From NCBI GenBank assembly GCA_964276095.1, contig CAXYDR010000003.1, forward strand, positions 806,001 to 870,000: DNA of 64,000 nucleotides, in the 5' to 3' direction. The DNA is from GCA-2733415 sp964276095. Lineage in GTDB: Bacteria; Bacteroidota; Bacteroidia; Flavobacteriales; Flavobacteriaceae. The notes beneath the pieces were generated by a model. It was not told the DNA's origin. It searched no databases and saw nothing but the letters and a program-made list of their open reading frames with translations. A program made the translations under genes and the position numbers. Below, piece after piece: positions 17,799 through 27,820 of this stretch. How positions within the stretch are numbered: position 1 is the stretch's first letter; each line of letters starts with the position of its first letter.

Positions 17799-19118
17799 AT
17801 GACAAATAAACTAATATTTTTATTTAGTCTTCTGTTATCATTACAAATAACAGCTCAAGAAGAAACACTTAATCTATCACTACATGAAGCTATAGATTAT
17901 GCAATTAAAAATAATATTTCAGCTAAAAATGCAAAATTAGATGTTGACGCTGCAGTAAAACAAAAATGGGAAACTACAGCAATTGGTTTACCTCAAATTA
18001 GTGCAAAAATTGACTATAACAACAATCTTAAACAACAGTTTCAGGCAATAGATTTTGATCAGGATGGAATAATTGATTTTGGAGCAAAGCAGACGGTAAA
18101 CGCAACTGCTACTTTAAATCAATTGCTATTTGACGGATCTTATTTAGTCGGTCTACAATCTGCTAAAGTATTTCTAGAAATCTCAAAAAACGCAAAAGAA
18201 AAGACGGATTTAGAGGTAAGAAAAGCCACTATAAATGCATACGGAAACGTATTACTATCTCAAGAAAGCATTGCTATTTACAAAAGTAATATTGCTATTC
18301 TAAAGAACAACCTTCGTGAAACTGAAGCAATTTTTGAAAATGGTTTAACAGAAGAAGAAAATGTAGAGCAATTACAAATCACTTTGAAACAAGTAGAAAG
18401 TGGTCATAAAAATGCAGTTCGATTAAATAGTATTGCCCATCAGATGTTAAATATAACTTTGGGTATAGACCTGAGTACTAAAGTAATTTTAACAGAAACC
18501 CTAGAAGTGTTGGCTTTAAAAAATGTTGATTTAGAACTACTAAACACTACTGATCAAATTAAAAGTACTATTGACTACAAAATAGCTGCTAATGACAAAC
18601 GATCTAAAGAATTACTATTAAAACTTGAAAAAACACAAGCTTTACCAAGTTTATCAGCTTTTATAAATGGAGGGTATTTAGGAAATAATGAAGAATTTGA
18701 TTTCTTAAATAGTAATCAAAAATGGACTGGAACCTCTCTATTTGGAGTTAGTTTGAACATTCCTATTTTTAGCTCAGGACAACGATCGGCTAAAACCCAT
18801 CGTGCAAGAATAAATTTAGAAAAATCAGAAAACAATTTATCTGAAACAGAAAAACAATTGAAATTTCAAGTAGCCTCTGCTAAAAGTAATTACCAATTTG
18901 CAATTGAACAATTCAACACTTCTAAAGAGAGTTTAACTTTAGCTGAACGAATTGAAAAAAAGAACCAAACAAAGTTTTTTGAGGGAATCACAACTAGTTT
19001 TGATCTTAGACAAGCGCAACAACAATTATACAGTACTCAACAGGAATATTTACAAGCAATGCTAGAAGTAATTAACAATAAAGTCACTCTAGAAACATTA
19101 TTAAATAAAACTAATTAA
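17799..19118 (+). CDS. TolC-family outer-membrane efflux protein
   Basis: A 439-residue protein with signal peptide (ending ITAQ, about residue 20) and two TolC repeats of long alpha-helical coiled-coil (LSLHEAIDYAIKNN start; second repeat around LNIPIFSSGQRSAKTHRARINLEKSE). It forms the outer-membrane channel of the pump encoded by the next two genes. It starts 2 bases after tetR. Confidence 0.9.
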   Translation: MTNKLIFLFSLLLSLQITAQEETLNLSLHEAIDYAIKNNISAKNAKLDVDAAVKQKWETTAIGLPQISAKIDYNNNLKQQFQAIDFDQDGIIDFGAKQTVNATATLNQLLFDGSYLVGLQSAKVFLEISKNAKEKTDLEVRKATINAYGNVLLSQESIAIYKSNIAILKNNLRETEAIFENGLTEEENVEQLQITLKQVESGHKNAVRLNSIAHQMLNITLGIDLSTKVILTETLEVLALKNVDLELLNTTDQIKSTIDYKIAANDKRSKELLLKLEKTQALPSLSAFINGGYLGNNEEFDFLNSNQKWTGTSLFGVSLNIPIFSSGQRSAKTHRARINLEKSENNLSETEKQLKFQVASAKSNYQFAIEQFNTSKESLTLAERIEKKNQTKFFEGITTSFDLRQAQQQLYSTQQEYLQAMLEVINNKVTLETLLNKTN

Positions 19119-19129
19119 TCAATTTATAA

Positions 19130-20299
19130 ATGAAAAACATATATACCCTAATAATCGGATCGCTTCTTATTTTATCATGTGGAGGAAATAAAGAAACAAC
19201 TATTGAAGATGTAATTGCTTCTGGAAATCTTGAAGAAATAAGAGTTCGTAGAACTGAGGTTGTCGCAAAGCAACAAGAGTTAATCGACGCATTAAAAAAG
19301 CTAGATTCAAAAATAGCAACTTTAGATCTTACTAAAAAGCTTTCTTTAATAACAGCAGTAAAAATAAAAGAAAGTGAGTTTAAACACTATCTAGAACTTC
19401 AAGGAAATGTAAGTACTAAAAACCTTTTAGTACTGTATCCTGAATACTCTGGGGTTCTTTCCAAAGTATATGTAAAAGAAGGGCAAAAAGTTAAGAAAGG
19501 ACAAATTCTAGCAAAAATTGACGATGCTGGTATGAGTCAGCAAGTAGCTCAATTGCAAATTCAATCGGATTTAGCAAAAACTACATTTGAACGTCAAAAG
19601 CGTTTATGGGATCAAAAAATAGGTTCTGAAATTCAGTATTTACAAGCAAAATCTAGTTATGAATCTCAACAGAAAGCTGTAAAGCAAGCACAAAGTCAGT
19701 TAGCAAAAACAATTGTTAGAGCTCCATTTTCAGGAACTATAGACGATGTAATTACAGAGCAAGGAAGTGTTGTAGCTCCTGGACAATCTCAATTGATGCG
19801 TATTATAAATTTAGACAATATGTATATTGAAACTGATGTACCTGAAAAATACATCACTAATGTTACTAAAAATAAAAATGTTGAAGTGGAATTCCCTGTA
19901 CTTGGTAAAACTATAAATGCTAAAGTTAGACAAGCGGGTGATTTTATTAACCCTGCAAACAGAACATTTAAAGTTGAAATCGCTATCCCAAATAAGGACA
20001 GAAGCATCAAGCCAAACCTTACTGCAAAACTTAAAATAAACGATTATACAAATAATAAAGCATTGTTACTACCTCAAAGTATTATTTCAGAAAATGCTGA
20101 AGGACAACAATATGTATATGTAATTACGGAAAAAAATAGTAATCAAGAAGCTATTGCTAAAAAAGTAATTATTGAAACTGGAAAAACACAAGGAGATGTT
20201 ATAGAGGTTTTAAAAGGAATCAGTAACGGTGATGAGATCATCAGTGAAGGTGCTAGAAATGTAAAACATGGTCAAACTGTGAAAATCATAACTTTATAA
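19130..20299 (+). CDS. Periplasmic membrane-fusion protein (HlyD/AcrA family)
   Basis: A 389-residue lipoprotein (lipobox LSC, Cys17), then a predicted coiled coil (about 35-65), a lipoyl/barrel-sandwich hybrid half (VLYPEYSGVLSKVYVKEGQKVKKG region), a helical hairpin (about 145-190), the second lipoyl half (VRAPFSGTIDDV), beta-barrel and membrane-proximal domains. It links the inner-membrane RND pump to the TolC-like channel. Confidence 0.9.
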   Translation: MKNIYTLIIGSLLILSCGGNKETTIEDVIASGNLEEIRVRRTEVVAKQQELIDALKKLDSKIATLDLTKKLSLITAVKIKESEFKHYLELQGNVSTKNLLVLYPEYSGVLSKVYVKEGQKVKKGQILAKIDDAGMSQQVAQLQIQSDLAKTTFERQKRLWDQKIGSEIQYLQAKSSYESQQKAVKQAQSQLAKTIVRAPFSGTIDDVITEQGSVVAPGQSQLMRIINLDNMYIETDVPEKYITNVTKNKNVEVEFPVLGKTINAKVRQAGDFINPANRTFKVEIAIPNKDRSIKPNLTAKLKINDYTNNKALLLPQSIISENAEGQQYVYVITEKNSNQEAIAKKVIIETGKTQGDVIEVLKGISNGDEIISEGARNVKHGQTVKIITL

Positions 20300-20301
20300 T
20301 T

Positions 20302-23300
20302 ATGTCGAAACAAAAAAAGAATACCGACAAAGAATTTGTACTATCCTCTTGGGCAATTAACAATAAAACAACAATGTATGTTTTAACCTTGTTAATCCTT
20401 GTACTTGGTATTGGGGCTTATTTTAGCATGGCAAGAGAAAACTTTCCCGAGATTAAAGAAACTAAAATATACATTAGTTCTATTTATCCTGGAAACACTG
20501 CAGAAGACATCGAAAAACTTATTACTGACCCTATAGAGGACAAACTAAAATCTGTCAGTAATGTTTTAGAAATTACCTCAACATCTCAAGAAGACTACTC
20601 TATTGTTGTTGTAGAATTTGATGAAAATATAACTGTAGATGCTGCTAGGCAAAAAGTAAAAGATGAAATAGATACGGAAACTTCAGGCGAAGATTGGCCA
20701 ACTTTTAATGGTGCTAAAGTTGAACCAAATATTTTCGATTTAAGTATGTCAGAAGAAATACCAATCTTAAATATTAATATTTCTGGAGATTACCCTGTAG
20801 ATAAACTTAAAGAATATGGTGAGTATCTTGAAGATGAAATTGAAGGATTAACAGAAATCAAACAAGTAGATATTCGTGGTGCACAAGAAAGAGAAGTTGA
20901 AGTTGCTGTAGACATTTATAAAATGATGGCAGCTCAAGTAAGTTTCGATGATATTACTAATAGCATAGGCCGAGAAAATGTAACGATGTCTGCCGGTAAC
21001 TTAATATCTAGTGGACAAAGACGTACTATTCGAATTATTGGTGAAATTGAAAAACCAAAAGAATTAGAGAATTTTGTCGTAAAATCTGAAAAAGGGAACT
21101 CCATTTATTTAAGAGATGTTGCAACCATTACATTTAAAGATGAAGACAAGACTACTTATGCCAGAGAGTTTGGTCAAGAAGTTGTGATGCTAGACGTTAA
21201 AAAACGTTCGGGAGAAAACATGGTAGCTGCTGCAGAACAAATAAGAGACATCGTAGATAATGCAATAGCAAATATCTTTCCTCCAGATTTAAAAGTAACT
21301 ATTGCAAACGATCAGTCTTCAAAAACCATTGGTCAAGTAGACGATCTAGTAAACAACATTATCTTTGGTATCATACTAGTTATTACCGTTTTAATGTTCT
21401 TTTTAGGTTTCAAAAACGCATTATTTGTTGGGTTTGCAATACCAATGTCTATGTTTATGTCTTTAATGATATTAGATTTACTTGGGTACACCTTAAATAC
21501 CATGATCCTTTTTGGATTAATTATGGGACTTGGTATGCTAGTAGATAATGGAATCGTAGTAGTAGAAAATGTATACAGGTTAATGTCTGAAGAAGGCATG
21601 AGTCGTATTGAAGCAGCAAAAAAAGGAATTGGCGAAATTGCTTTTCCAATAATTATTTCAACATTAACAACTGTTGCAGCTTTTGTACCACTTGGTTTAT
21701 GGCCAGGAGTAATGGGACAATTCATGATTTATTTCCCAATCACACTTTCTGTTGTATTAGGGTCATCATTATTCGTAGCAATTTTCTTCAATTCAGTATT
21801 AGTATCGCAGTTTATGACTACTGAAGATAAAGATATGCCACTAAATCAAATCGTTAAAATCTCAGCAATTATTGGAGGTATAGGTTTCTTAATTTTATTT
21901 TTTGGCGGAAGCTATAAAGGCTTAGGTACTTTAATGCTTGTAACTGTTGTTTTACTTTGGGCTTACCGTTTATTCTTACGAGGTTGGGCAAATGGGTTTC
22001 AAAATAAAATATTACCGCTTTGGGAACGTCTTTATGAGAGAACTCTTCGCTTTGCACTAAGTGGAAAGAAACCGATAATTATTACTGTTGCTACAATTAT
22101 ATTATTGTTTATTGCATTTGGTGGATTTGGAGCTTCTGTTGGAAGTCAACGTACTAAAGTTGAATTTTTTCCAGACACAAAAGCCAATCAAATTACGGCT
22201 TATATAGAATATCCTGAAGGGACTGATATTAAAAAAACCAATGCAATTACCAAAGCTATTGAAGAGCGAATGTTTAAGGTTATTAATGAAAGTACTTATG
22301 TTCAAGACGGCCATAACTTCCTAACGGAAAGCGCTGTATCTCAAGTAGGTGAAGGTGCAGGAAATCCTCAGACTGATGGTGGTTCTGCTGCAGAAATGCC
22401 ACATCGAGGAAAAATAACCGCAACTATGCGTGAATTTAAATTTAGGCAAGGTGAAGATAGTAATGAGTTATTAAGAAAAATACAAGAGGATTTAAAAGAT
22501 GTTTATCCTGGTGTATCTATTTCTGTAGAAAAAGATGCTGCTGGCCCACCAGCTGGATACCCTATTAATGTAGAGTTAGAAGGTGAAGATTATTCAGAGC
22601 TTATTGCTACTGCCGAAAAAATGCGTGATTTTATAAACACCAAAAACATTCAAGGTATAGATCAGTTAAAAATTGATGTTAACAAATCTAAACCTGGGAT
22701 ACAAGTACAAGTAGACAGAAAAAAAGCTGGTGAATTAGGTGTTAGTTCGGCTCAAGTAGGACAACAATTACGTAACTCTATTTTTGGAGCAAAAGCAGGT
22801 GTTTATAAAGAAGATGGCGAAGATTATGATATCTACGTGCGTTTTAATAAAGAAAACAGATATAATACAAGCGCCCTTTTTAATCAAAAAATCACGTTTA
22901 GAGATATGGCTTCTGGCCAAATAAAAGAAGTTCCTGTTTCAGCAGTTGCTAAACAAAATAATTCTTCTGGTTTTAGTGCAATAAAGCATAAAGATATTAA
23001 ACGTGTAGTAACCTTATATTCTGCATTAGCACCAGGATATACTGATGCAAATGCCATTGTTTCGCAAATTCAAAACGAAATGCAAAGTTTTAAAGAAAAA
23101 CCAGATACTGTAAAAATTGATTATACAGGTCAAATAGAAGAACAGAACAAACAAATGCTCTTTTTAATGGGTGCTTTTTTTACAGGCTTAGGTTTAATCT
23201 TTTTCATATTAATATTCCAATTTAATTCGGTTTCAAAACCAGGAATCATCATGTTAGCAATTTTCTTAAGTCTAATTGGTGTATTTGGTGGTATTGTAGC

Positions 23301-23766
23301 AACAGGTAGTTCTTTTGTTATTATGATGACCATGATGGGAATTATTTCTCTAGCAGGAATTGTAGTAAATAACGGAGTTGTACTACTTGATTACACTCAA
23401 TTATTAATAGACAGAAAAAAGATAGAACATAATTTAGGTGATGGTGATTATATTGCTAATAGTGAACTTCTTGAGGCAATTATTAAAGGAGGAAAAGCAC
23501 GTTTACGTCCAGTATTATTAACAGCAATTACAACCATTTTAGGATTAATTCCGCTAGCTACAGGATTCAACATTAACTTCTTTACTTTGTTTAGTGAGTT
23601 CAATCCTAATATATATGTTGGAGGGGATAATGTTATCTTTTGGGGGCCATTAGCATGGACTGTAATTTATGGGTTATTTATCGCAACATTCTTAACACTA
23701 ATTGTGGTACCAATCTTATTTTATTTAACTACTAGATTTAAAATGTGGTTAAAAGGTAAAAAATAA
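20302..23766 (+). CDS. RND efflux permease (AcrB/hydrophobe-amphiphile exporter type)
   Basis: A 1154-residue proton-driven pump with two repeats: TM1 (about 24-44), large periplasmic part, TM2-6 with the block GLIMGLGMLVDNGIVVVENV around residues 405-425, and a second half with GIISLAGIVVNNGVVLLDY. The paired acids (Asp-Asn in VDNGIV) correspond to the proton relay region. It is about 100 residues longer than AcrB, mainly from extra hydrophobic segments around 510-560 and a longer tail. Substrates are unknown. Last gene of the tetR operon. Confidence 0.92.
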   Translation: MSKQKKNTDKEFVLSSWAINNKTTMYVLTLLILVLGIGAYFSMARENFPEIKETKIYISSIYPGNTAEDIEKLITDPIEDKLKSVSNVLEITSTSQEDYSIVVVEFDENITVDAARQKVKDEIDTETSGEDWPTFNGAKVEPNIFDLSMSEEIPILNINISGDYPVDKLKEYGEYLEDEIEGLTEIKQVDIRGAQEREVEVAVDIYKMMAAQVSFDDITNSIGRENVTMSAGNLISSGQRRTIRIIGEIEKPKELENFVVKSEKGNSIYLRDVATITFKDEDKTTYAREFGQEVVMLDVKKRSGENMVAAAEQIRDIVDNAIANIFPPDLKVTIANDQSSKTIGQVDDLVNNIIFGIILVITVLMFFLGFKNALFVGFAIPMSMFMSLMILDLLGYTLNTMILFGLIMGLGMLVDNGIVVVENVYRLMSEEGMSRIEAAKKGIGEIAFPIIISTLTTVAAFVPLGLWPGVMGQFMIYFPITLSVVLGSSLFVAIFFNSVLVSQFMTTEDKDMPLNQIVKISAIIGGIGFLILFFGGSYKGLGTLMLVTVVLLWAYRLFLRGWANGFQNKILPLWERLYERTLRFALSGKKPIIITVATIILLFIAFGGFGASVGSQRTKVEFFPDTKANQITAYIEYPEGTDIKKTNAITKAIEERMFKVINESTYVQDGHNFLTESAVSQVGEGAGNPQTDGGSAAEMPHRGKITATMREFKFRQGEDSNELLRKIQEDLKDVYPGVSISVEKDAAGPPAGYPINVELEGEDYSELIATAEKMRDFINTKNIQGIDQLKIDVNKSKPGIQVQVDRKKAGELGVSSAQVGQQLRNSIFGAKAGVYKEDGEDYDIYVRFNKENRYNTSALFNQKITFRDMASGQIKEVPVSAVAKQNNSSGFSAIKHKDIKRVVTLYSALAPGYTDANAIVSQIQNEMQSFKEKPDTVKIDYTGQIEEQNKQMLFLMGAFFTGLGLIFFILIFQFNSVSKPGIIMLAIFLSLIGVFGGIVATGSSFVIMMTMMGIISLAGIVVNNGVVLLDYTQLLIDRKKIEHNLGDGDYIANSELLEAIIKGGKARLRPVLLTAITTILGLIPLATGFNINFFTLFSEFNPNIYVGGDNVIFWGPLAWTVIYGLFIATFLTLIVVPILFYLTTRFKMWLKGKK

Positions 23767-23794
23767 ACAAACTATAATTAACTTATATTATTTT

Positions 23795-23825
23795 AAAAGC
23801 ATCGGTAAACATCGATGCTTTTTCC
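23795..23825 (+). terminator. Terminator after the efflux operon
   Basis: Arms AAAAGCATCG and CGATGCTTTT with an 8-base loop and a T run. A very similar hairpin follows the next gene (24555-24588). Confidence 0.8.
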
Positions 23826-23879
23826 TATTAAAAAAATGTTTTTCACCGACAATAAATGCTTTTAATCGGTTATTATAAA

Positions 23880-23887
23880 TATCTTTG
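23880..23887 (+). promoter_or_regulatory. -7 element of the 195-residue outer-membrane protein gene
   Basis: TATCTTTG matches TAnnTTTG. The TTG at its end can be read as an in-frame start but belongs to the promoter; the real ATG is at 23906. Confidence 0.5.
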
Positions 23888-23905
23888 CGTGCTAAAAAAC
23901 TAACC

Positions 23906-24493
23906 ATGATAAAGAAATTAATACTCGTATTCTGCATAATTGTAATCAACCTATCAACTGCTCAAGAAAACGAAGCTAAACCAAGTGTAGAAAACAACTT
24001 ATGGGGTGCTACTATAGGTCTAGTAGAAGGGAAATTACAATATGAAACTAAACTAACTCGACTTAGTACTGTAAGATTCGAAGCTGGTTTAGATTTATTA
24101 ACTTACTCCTATACAACTTACTACAGCAATTCTACTTTCAAAGAAAAAACAGGATCTTTGATAGCCCCAACTCTAACCATAGAACCAATATTTTATTATA
24201 ATTTAGACAGACGTTCTCGTTTAGGTAAAAATATTAGTAAAAATACTGGCAACTACTTTTCTCTTCGAACATTCTTTGCCTTCGCAGAAAATGAAATATC
24301 TAATTCTAATAAAGAGTTTACAATTTCTAATGCATTAATTATTATTCCAAAATACGGTATCAGAAGAAGTTTTGCCAAACAGTTCTTCTATGAGTTTGGT
24401 TTTGGTATTGGTTGGCAACATAACACCGGAGACTCTAAAAACCCTAATGAAGTATATATTGATCTTAGTGCAAGAATTGGGTTGAATTTTTAA
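23906..24493 (+). CDS. Predicted outer-membrane beta-barrel protein, unknown function
   Basis: A 195-residue protein with a signal peptide ending STAQ (about residue 20), then alternating strand pattern and a C-terminal Phe (ARIGLNF), as in small outer-membrane barrels. The ATG at 23906 is preferred over TTG at 23885, which overlaps the promoter. Alone between two near-identical terminators, so it is probably monocistronic. No function recognised. Confidence 0.65.
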   Translation: MIKKLILVFCIIVINLSTAQENEAKPSVENNLWGATIGLVEGKLQYETKLTRLSTVRFEAGLDLLTYSYTTYYSNSTFKEKTGSLIAPTLTIEPIFYYNLDRRSRLGKNISKNTGNYFSLRTFFAFAENEISNSNKEFTISNALIIIPKYGIRRSFAKQFFYEFGFGIGWQHNTGDSKNPNEVYIDLSARIGLNF

Positions 24494-24555
24494 TCAAAAA
24501 GATAATTATATCACATAAATTTTCTAAAATATAGTATTGCATACTACTTACTATA

Positions 24556-24588
24556 AAAAGCATCGATAAATATCGGTGCTTTTTTAGT
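24556..24588 (+). terminator. Terminator before aspS
   Basis: Arms AAAAAGCATCGATA and TATCGGTGCTTTTT (one G-T pair) with a 2-base centre and T run. Confidence 0.8.
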
Positions 24589-24641
24589 TAATCTTCTTAA
24601 ATTTGCGGTTTAGTAGTTCAATTTTATTTAAAACAGTTACA

Positions 24642-26396
24642 ATGTACAGAAGTCATAATTGCGGTGAATTAACTGCATCACATATAAATACAGAAGTAAC
24701 CCTTTCAGGTTGGGTTCAAAAATCTAGAGATAAGGGGTTTATGATTTGGGTAGATTTACGTGATCGTTACGGAATTACACAACTTATTTTTGATGAAGAA
24801 CGTACTCCTGTTGACATGATGGAGAAAGCAAAATCTCTTGGTAGAGAGTTTGTTATCCAAGTTACAGGAACTGTTATTGAGCGTGAATCTAAAAATGCTA
24901 AAATGGCTACTGGTGATGTAGAGGTTTTGGTTTCTAAATTAGAAATATTAAACGAAGCTAAGCTACCTCCATTTACTATTGAAGATGAAACTGATGGTGG
25001 TGAGGAATTACGTATGAAATATCGTTATTTAGATATTCGTCGTAATCCAGTAAAAAACAGCTTGATGTTCCGTCATAAAGTAGCGATGGAAGTTCGTAAA
25101 TACTTGTCTGATCAAGAATTTATTGAAGTTGAAACACCATACTTAATCAAATCTACTCCAGAAGGAGCACGTGATTTCGTAGTACCTTCTCGTATGAACG
25201 AAGGGCAATTTTACGCTTTACCACAATCTCCACAAACTTTCAAGCAATTGTTGATGGTTGGTGGAATGGATAAATATTTCCAAATTGTAAAATGCTTTAG
25301 AGATGAAGATTTGCGTGCTGACAGACAACCAGAATTCACACAAATTGACTGTGAAATGGCATTTGTTGAGCAGGAAGATATCCTAAACATCTTTGAAGGA
25401 TTAACACGTCACTTATTAAAAGAAGTAAATAATGTTGAGGTAGAGAAATTCCCAAGAATGTTATATGACGATGCAATGCGTTTGTACGGAAACGACAAAC
25501 CAGACATCCGTTTTGGAATGGAATTTGGAGAATTGAACGAAGTAACGCAACACAAAGAATTTAAAGTATTTAACGATGCTGAATTAGTTGTTGGTATTGC
25601 AGTTCCTGGAGCAGCATCTTATACTAGAAAAGAAATAGATAAATTAATTGACTGGGTTCGTCGTCCGCAAGTTGGCGCTCTTGGTATGATTTATGTAAAA
25701 TGTAATGACGATGGTACTTTTAAATCATCGGTAGATAAATTTTATGATCAAGAAGATTTAAAAAATTGGGCTGAAAAAACTGGTGCTAAAGCAGGTGATT
25801 TAATCTGTGTATTATCAGGAGCTATCACTAAAGTACGTGCACAATTAAGTGCTTTACGTATGGAAATGGCTGAACGCTTAGGATTAAGAGACCCTAAAGT
25901 ATTCGCTCCATTATGGGTAATTGATTTCCCATTATTAGAGCTTGATGAAGAAACTGGACATTACCACGCAATGCACCACCCGTTTACATCACCTAAACCA
26001 GGTCAATTAGAATTACTAGATTCTAAACCGGGAGAAGTAAAAGCAAACGCATACGATTTAGTATTGAACGGAAATGAAATTGGTGGAGGTTCTATCAGAA
26101 TTCACGACAAGCAAATACAAGCAACGATGTTAAGACATTTAGGTTTTTCTGATGAAGAAGCGAAAGCGCAATTCGGATTCCTTATGGACGCCTTTGAATA
26201 CGGAGCACCACCACACGGAGGTTTAGCTTTCGGACTAGATAGATTAGTTGCTATTTTAGGAGGACAGGAAACTATTAGAGATTTCATTGCATTCCCTAAA
26301 AACAATTCAGGAAGAGATGTTATGATTGACGCTCCTGCTCCACTAGACAATAAGCAATTAAAAGAGTTAAGTTTACAATTAGATATAAAAGCATAA
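24642..26396 (+). CDS. aspS: Aspartyl-tRNA synthetase
   Basis: A class IIb synthetase of 584 residues charging tRNA(Asp). N-terminal OB-fold anticodon domain (WVQKSRDKGFMIWVDLRDRYG), catalytic motif 2 (FRDEDLRADRQPEFTQID), bacterial insertion domain, and motif 3 (GLAFGLDRLVAILGG). ATG at 24642 begins MYRSHNCGELTA as in bacterial AspRS; an upstream in-frame TTG at 24603 lies inside the probable -7 element (TTAATTTG) and is rejected. Length is typical (about 585-590). Confidence 0.97.
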   Translation: MYRSHNCGELTASHINTEVTLSGWVQKSRDKGFMIWVDLRDRYGITQLIFDEERTPVDMMEKAKSLGREFVIQVTGTVIERESKNAKMATGDVEVLVSKLEILNEAKLPPFTIEDETDGGEELRMKYRYLDIRRNPVKNSLMFRHKVAMEVRKYLSDQEFIEVETPYLIKSTPEGARDFVVPSRMNEGQFYALPQSPQTFKQLLMVGGMDKYFQIVKCFRDEDLRADRQPEFTQIDCEMAFVEQEDILNIFEGLTRHLLKEVNNVEVEKFPRMLYDDAMRLYGNDKPDIRFGMEFGELNEVTQHKEFKVFNDAELVVGIAVPGAASYTRKEIDKLIDWVRRPQVGALGMIYVKCNDDGTFKSSVDKFYDQEDLKNWAEKTGAKAGDLICVLSGAITKVRAQLSALRMEMAERLGLRDPKVFAPLWVIDFPLLELDEETGHYHAMHHPFTSPKPGQLELLDSKPGEVKANAYDLVLNGNEIGGGSIRIHDKQIQATMLRHLGFSDEEAKAQFGFLMDAFEYGAPPHGGLAFGLDRLVAILGGQETIRDFIAFPKNNSGRDVMIDAPAPLDNKQLKELSLQLDIKA

Positions 26397-26431
26397 AACT
26401 AAAAACCCTGCAATTGCAGGGTTTTTAGTTT
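26396..26431. terminator. 36-bp perfect palindromic terminator after aspS
   Basis: All bases pair around the centre AATT with 18-base arms: AAACTAAAAACCCTGCAA and its complement. The last base of the aspS stop is included. Confidence 0.88.
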
Positions 26432-26444
26432 ACTTTTAACATAT

Positions 26445-26999
26445 ATGAATTTAAAGAAAACATTAAAAATATCAGGAATTGTACTTGGTAGTATCTTATT
26501 ATTATTAATTGCTGTTGCAGGATTTGCGTATTACAATTACATAGGAAAATATTCGCAATACAAAAGTAAATACCCACGCTACATAGGTTACATAAACTCA
26601 AAAGATGCTGTTTTAAATGATAATTTTACGCTATGCGATAATGAAAGAATCTATGGAACACATCATGGAAAACCTAAAATTGCTTATCATATTAGTAAAA
26701 AACACTTCAGAGAAACCATTTTATCAAAATACGAAAATACCAAATACACCGATTCTGGTTATTTGAATTTTAGATTTATAGTAAATTGCGAAGGTAAAGC
26801 AGGTAGATTTGAAATAAATGAACTAAATCTAGATTTGGTAAAAACTGACCTAAATGACATGATGGTTAATGATCTTTTGACGTTAACTGCAAATGAAAAA
26901 AACTGGAATGTTTTTTACCTTAAAGATATTCCAAGAAATTATTATATGTACATCTTATATAGAATTGAAAATGGTAAAGTCACTGAAATACTTCCTTAG
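26445..26999 (+). CDS. Membrane-anchored protein with TonB C-terminal-like domain
   Basis: A 184-residue protein with one N-terminal membrane anchor (about residues 9-31) and a periplasmic part. The segment YLNFRFIVNCEGKAGRFEINEL resembles the conserved strand of TonB C-terminal domains, but the Pro-rich spacer of true TonB is missing. It may be a TonB-like adaptor or a relic of that fold; assignment is tentative. It overlaps the start of the next gene by 29 bases. Confidence 0.5.
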   Translation: MNLKKTLKISGIVLGSILLLLIAVAGFAYYNYIGKYSQYKSKYPRYIGYINSKDAVLNDNFTLCDNERIYGTHHGKPKIAYHISKKHFRETILSKYENTKYTDSGYLNFRFIVNCEGKAGRFEINELNLDLVKTDLNDMMVNDLLTLTANEKNWNVFYLKDIPRNYYMYILYRIENGKVTEILP

Positions 27000-27819
27000 T
27001 TTTTTAATTTTGCTCTGCTTTATTTCATGCAACAATAGCATGAGTACTGAAGAAAAAATTCGGAAATCAGATGAAATGATAAACGGAGATGATACAGCAA
27101 TTTTAGGTCCGCACTCTCAAGGTTCGGTTAGAATGATGGCTTATACGGAAGAAGCTATTGTACTTAACACAAAAAATGCTGATGCATGGAGAGAGTTATC
27201 TATCCCATATTTAAAAAGAGGAATGCCTCATAAATGGAAACCGCTTTTTGAAAAAGCAGTATTACATGATTCAATAGGATGGCAACCTTGGAGAGGATAT
27301 TTATATTTATGGTTCTACAGAGATTATAAAAAAGCAATTGCCGATTTTGACGCTTCGGATATACTTACCCCTAACTTTATTGATGCACCGCAAGGACATA
27401 GTGTCGATTACTGGAGAGGGATAGCTTACCTAGGATTGAAAGATTATAAAAACTCAATGCGTTATTTTGATAAGTATATTGAAAAGGAAACAAAAGATAC
27501 TGGTGAAGATTGGGTTGAAGTTACTGCTTTTCTATACGAAGGAATTGCTCATTATGAAAACAAAAATGATTCGTTAGCACTATTAAGTTTCGATAAGTTA
27601 TTAAAATACACCAATAATAATTACGCTGACGGTAATTATTACAAAGCTTTAATTTTAGAAAAACAAGGTAATACAGCAGAAGCTCTCAATCTTGTTAACT
27701 TAGCCATAACTAATTACAAAGAAGGGTATTATAATTACAGAGCTTACGTTGAAGCACTACGTCAGATATATATAGAAGATTTATTACTTTTGAAAAAGCG
27801 CCTAACTAAAAAACAATAA
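26971..27819 (+). CDS. TPR-like lipoprotein
   Basis: A 282-residue protein. The start at 26971 (inside the previous gene) gives a clean lipoprotein signal MVKSLKYFLSF...FISC (Cys20); a longer frame from 26893 has no signal and is rejected. The mature part holds several 34-residue helical pairs typical of tetratricopeptide repeats (WRGIAYLGLKDYKNSMRYFDKYI, FLYEGIAHYENKNDSLALLSFDKLL, YKALILEKQGNTAEALNLVNLAI). TPRs bind other proteins; partner unknown. Part of a group with the M1 peptidase gene, which starts one base after its stop. Confidence 0.7.
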   Translation: MVKSLKYFLSFLILLCFISCNNSMSTEEKIRKSDEMINGDDTAILGPHSQGSVRMMAYTEEAIVLNTKNADAWRELSIPYLKRGMPHKWKPLFEKAVLHDSIGWQPWRGYLYLWFYRDYKKAIADFDASDILTPNFIDAPQGHSVDYWRGIAYLGLKDYKNSMRYFDKYIEKETKDTGEDWVEVTAFLYEGIAHYENKNDSLALLSFDKLLKYTNNNYADGNYYKALILEKQGNTAEALNLVNLAITNYKEGYYNYRAYVEALRQIYIEDLLLLKKRLTKKQ

Positions 27820-27820
27820 A

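Noticed and set aside
20302..23766. Possible split or fusion in the long RND permease
   Set aside because: Although about 100 residues longer than AcrB, it is a single continuous frame with both repeats and expected motifs; extra length is hydrophobic and terminal sequence.
24603..24641. N-terminal extension of aspS from TTG
   Set aside because: The TTG is part of the likely -7 element and the family start matches the ATG at 24642.
26893..26970. N-terminal extension of the TPR lipoprotein
   Set aside because: It lies within the upstream gene and would bury the lipoprotein signal that begins at 26971.
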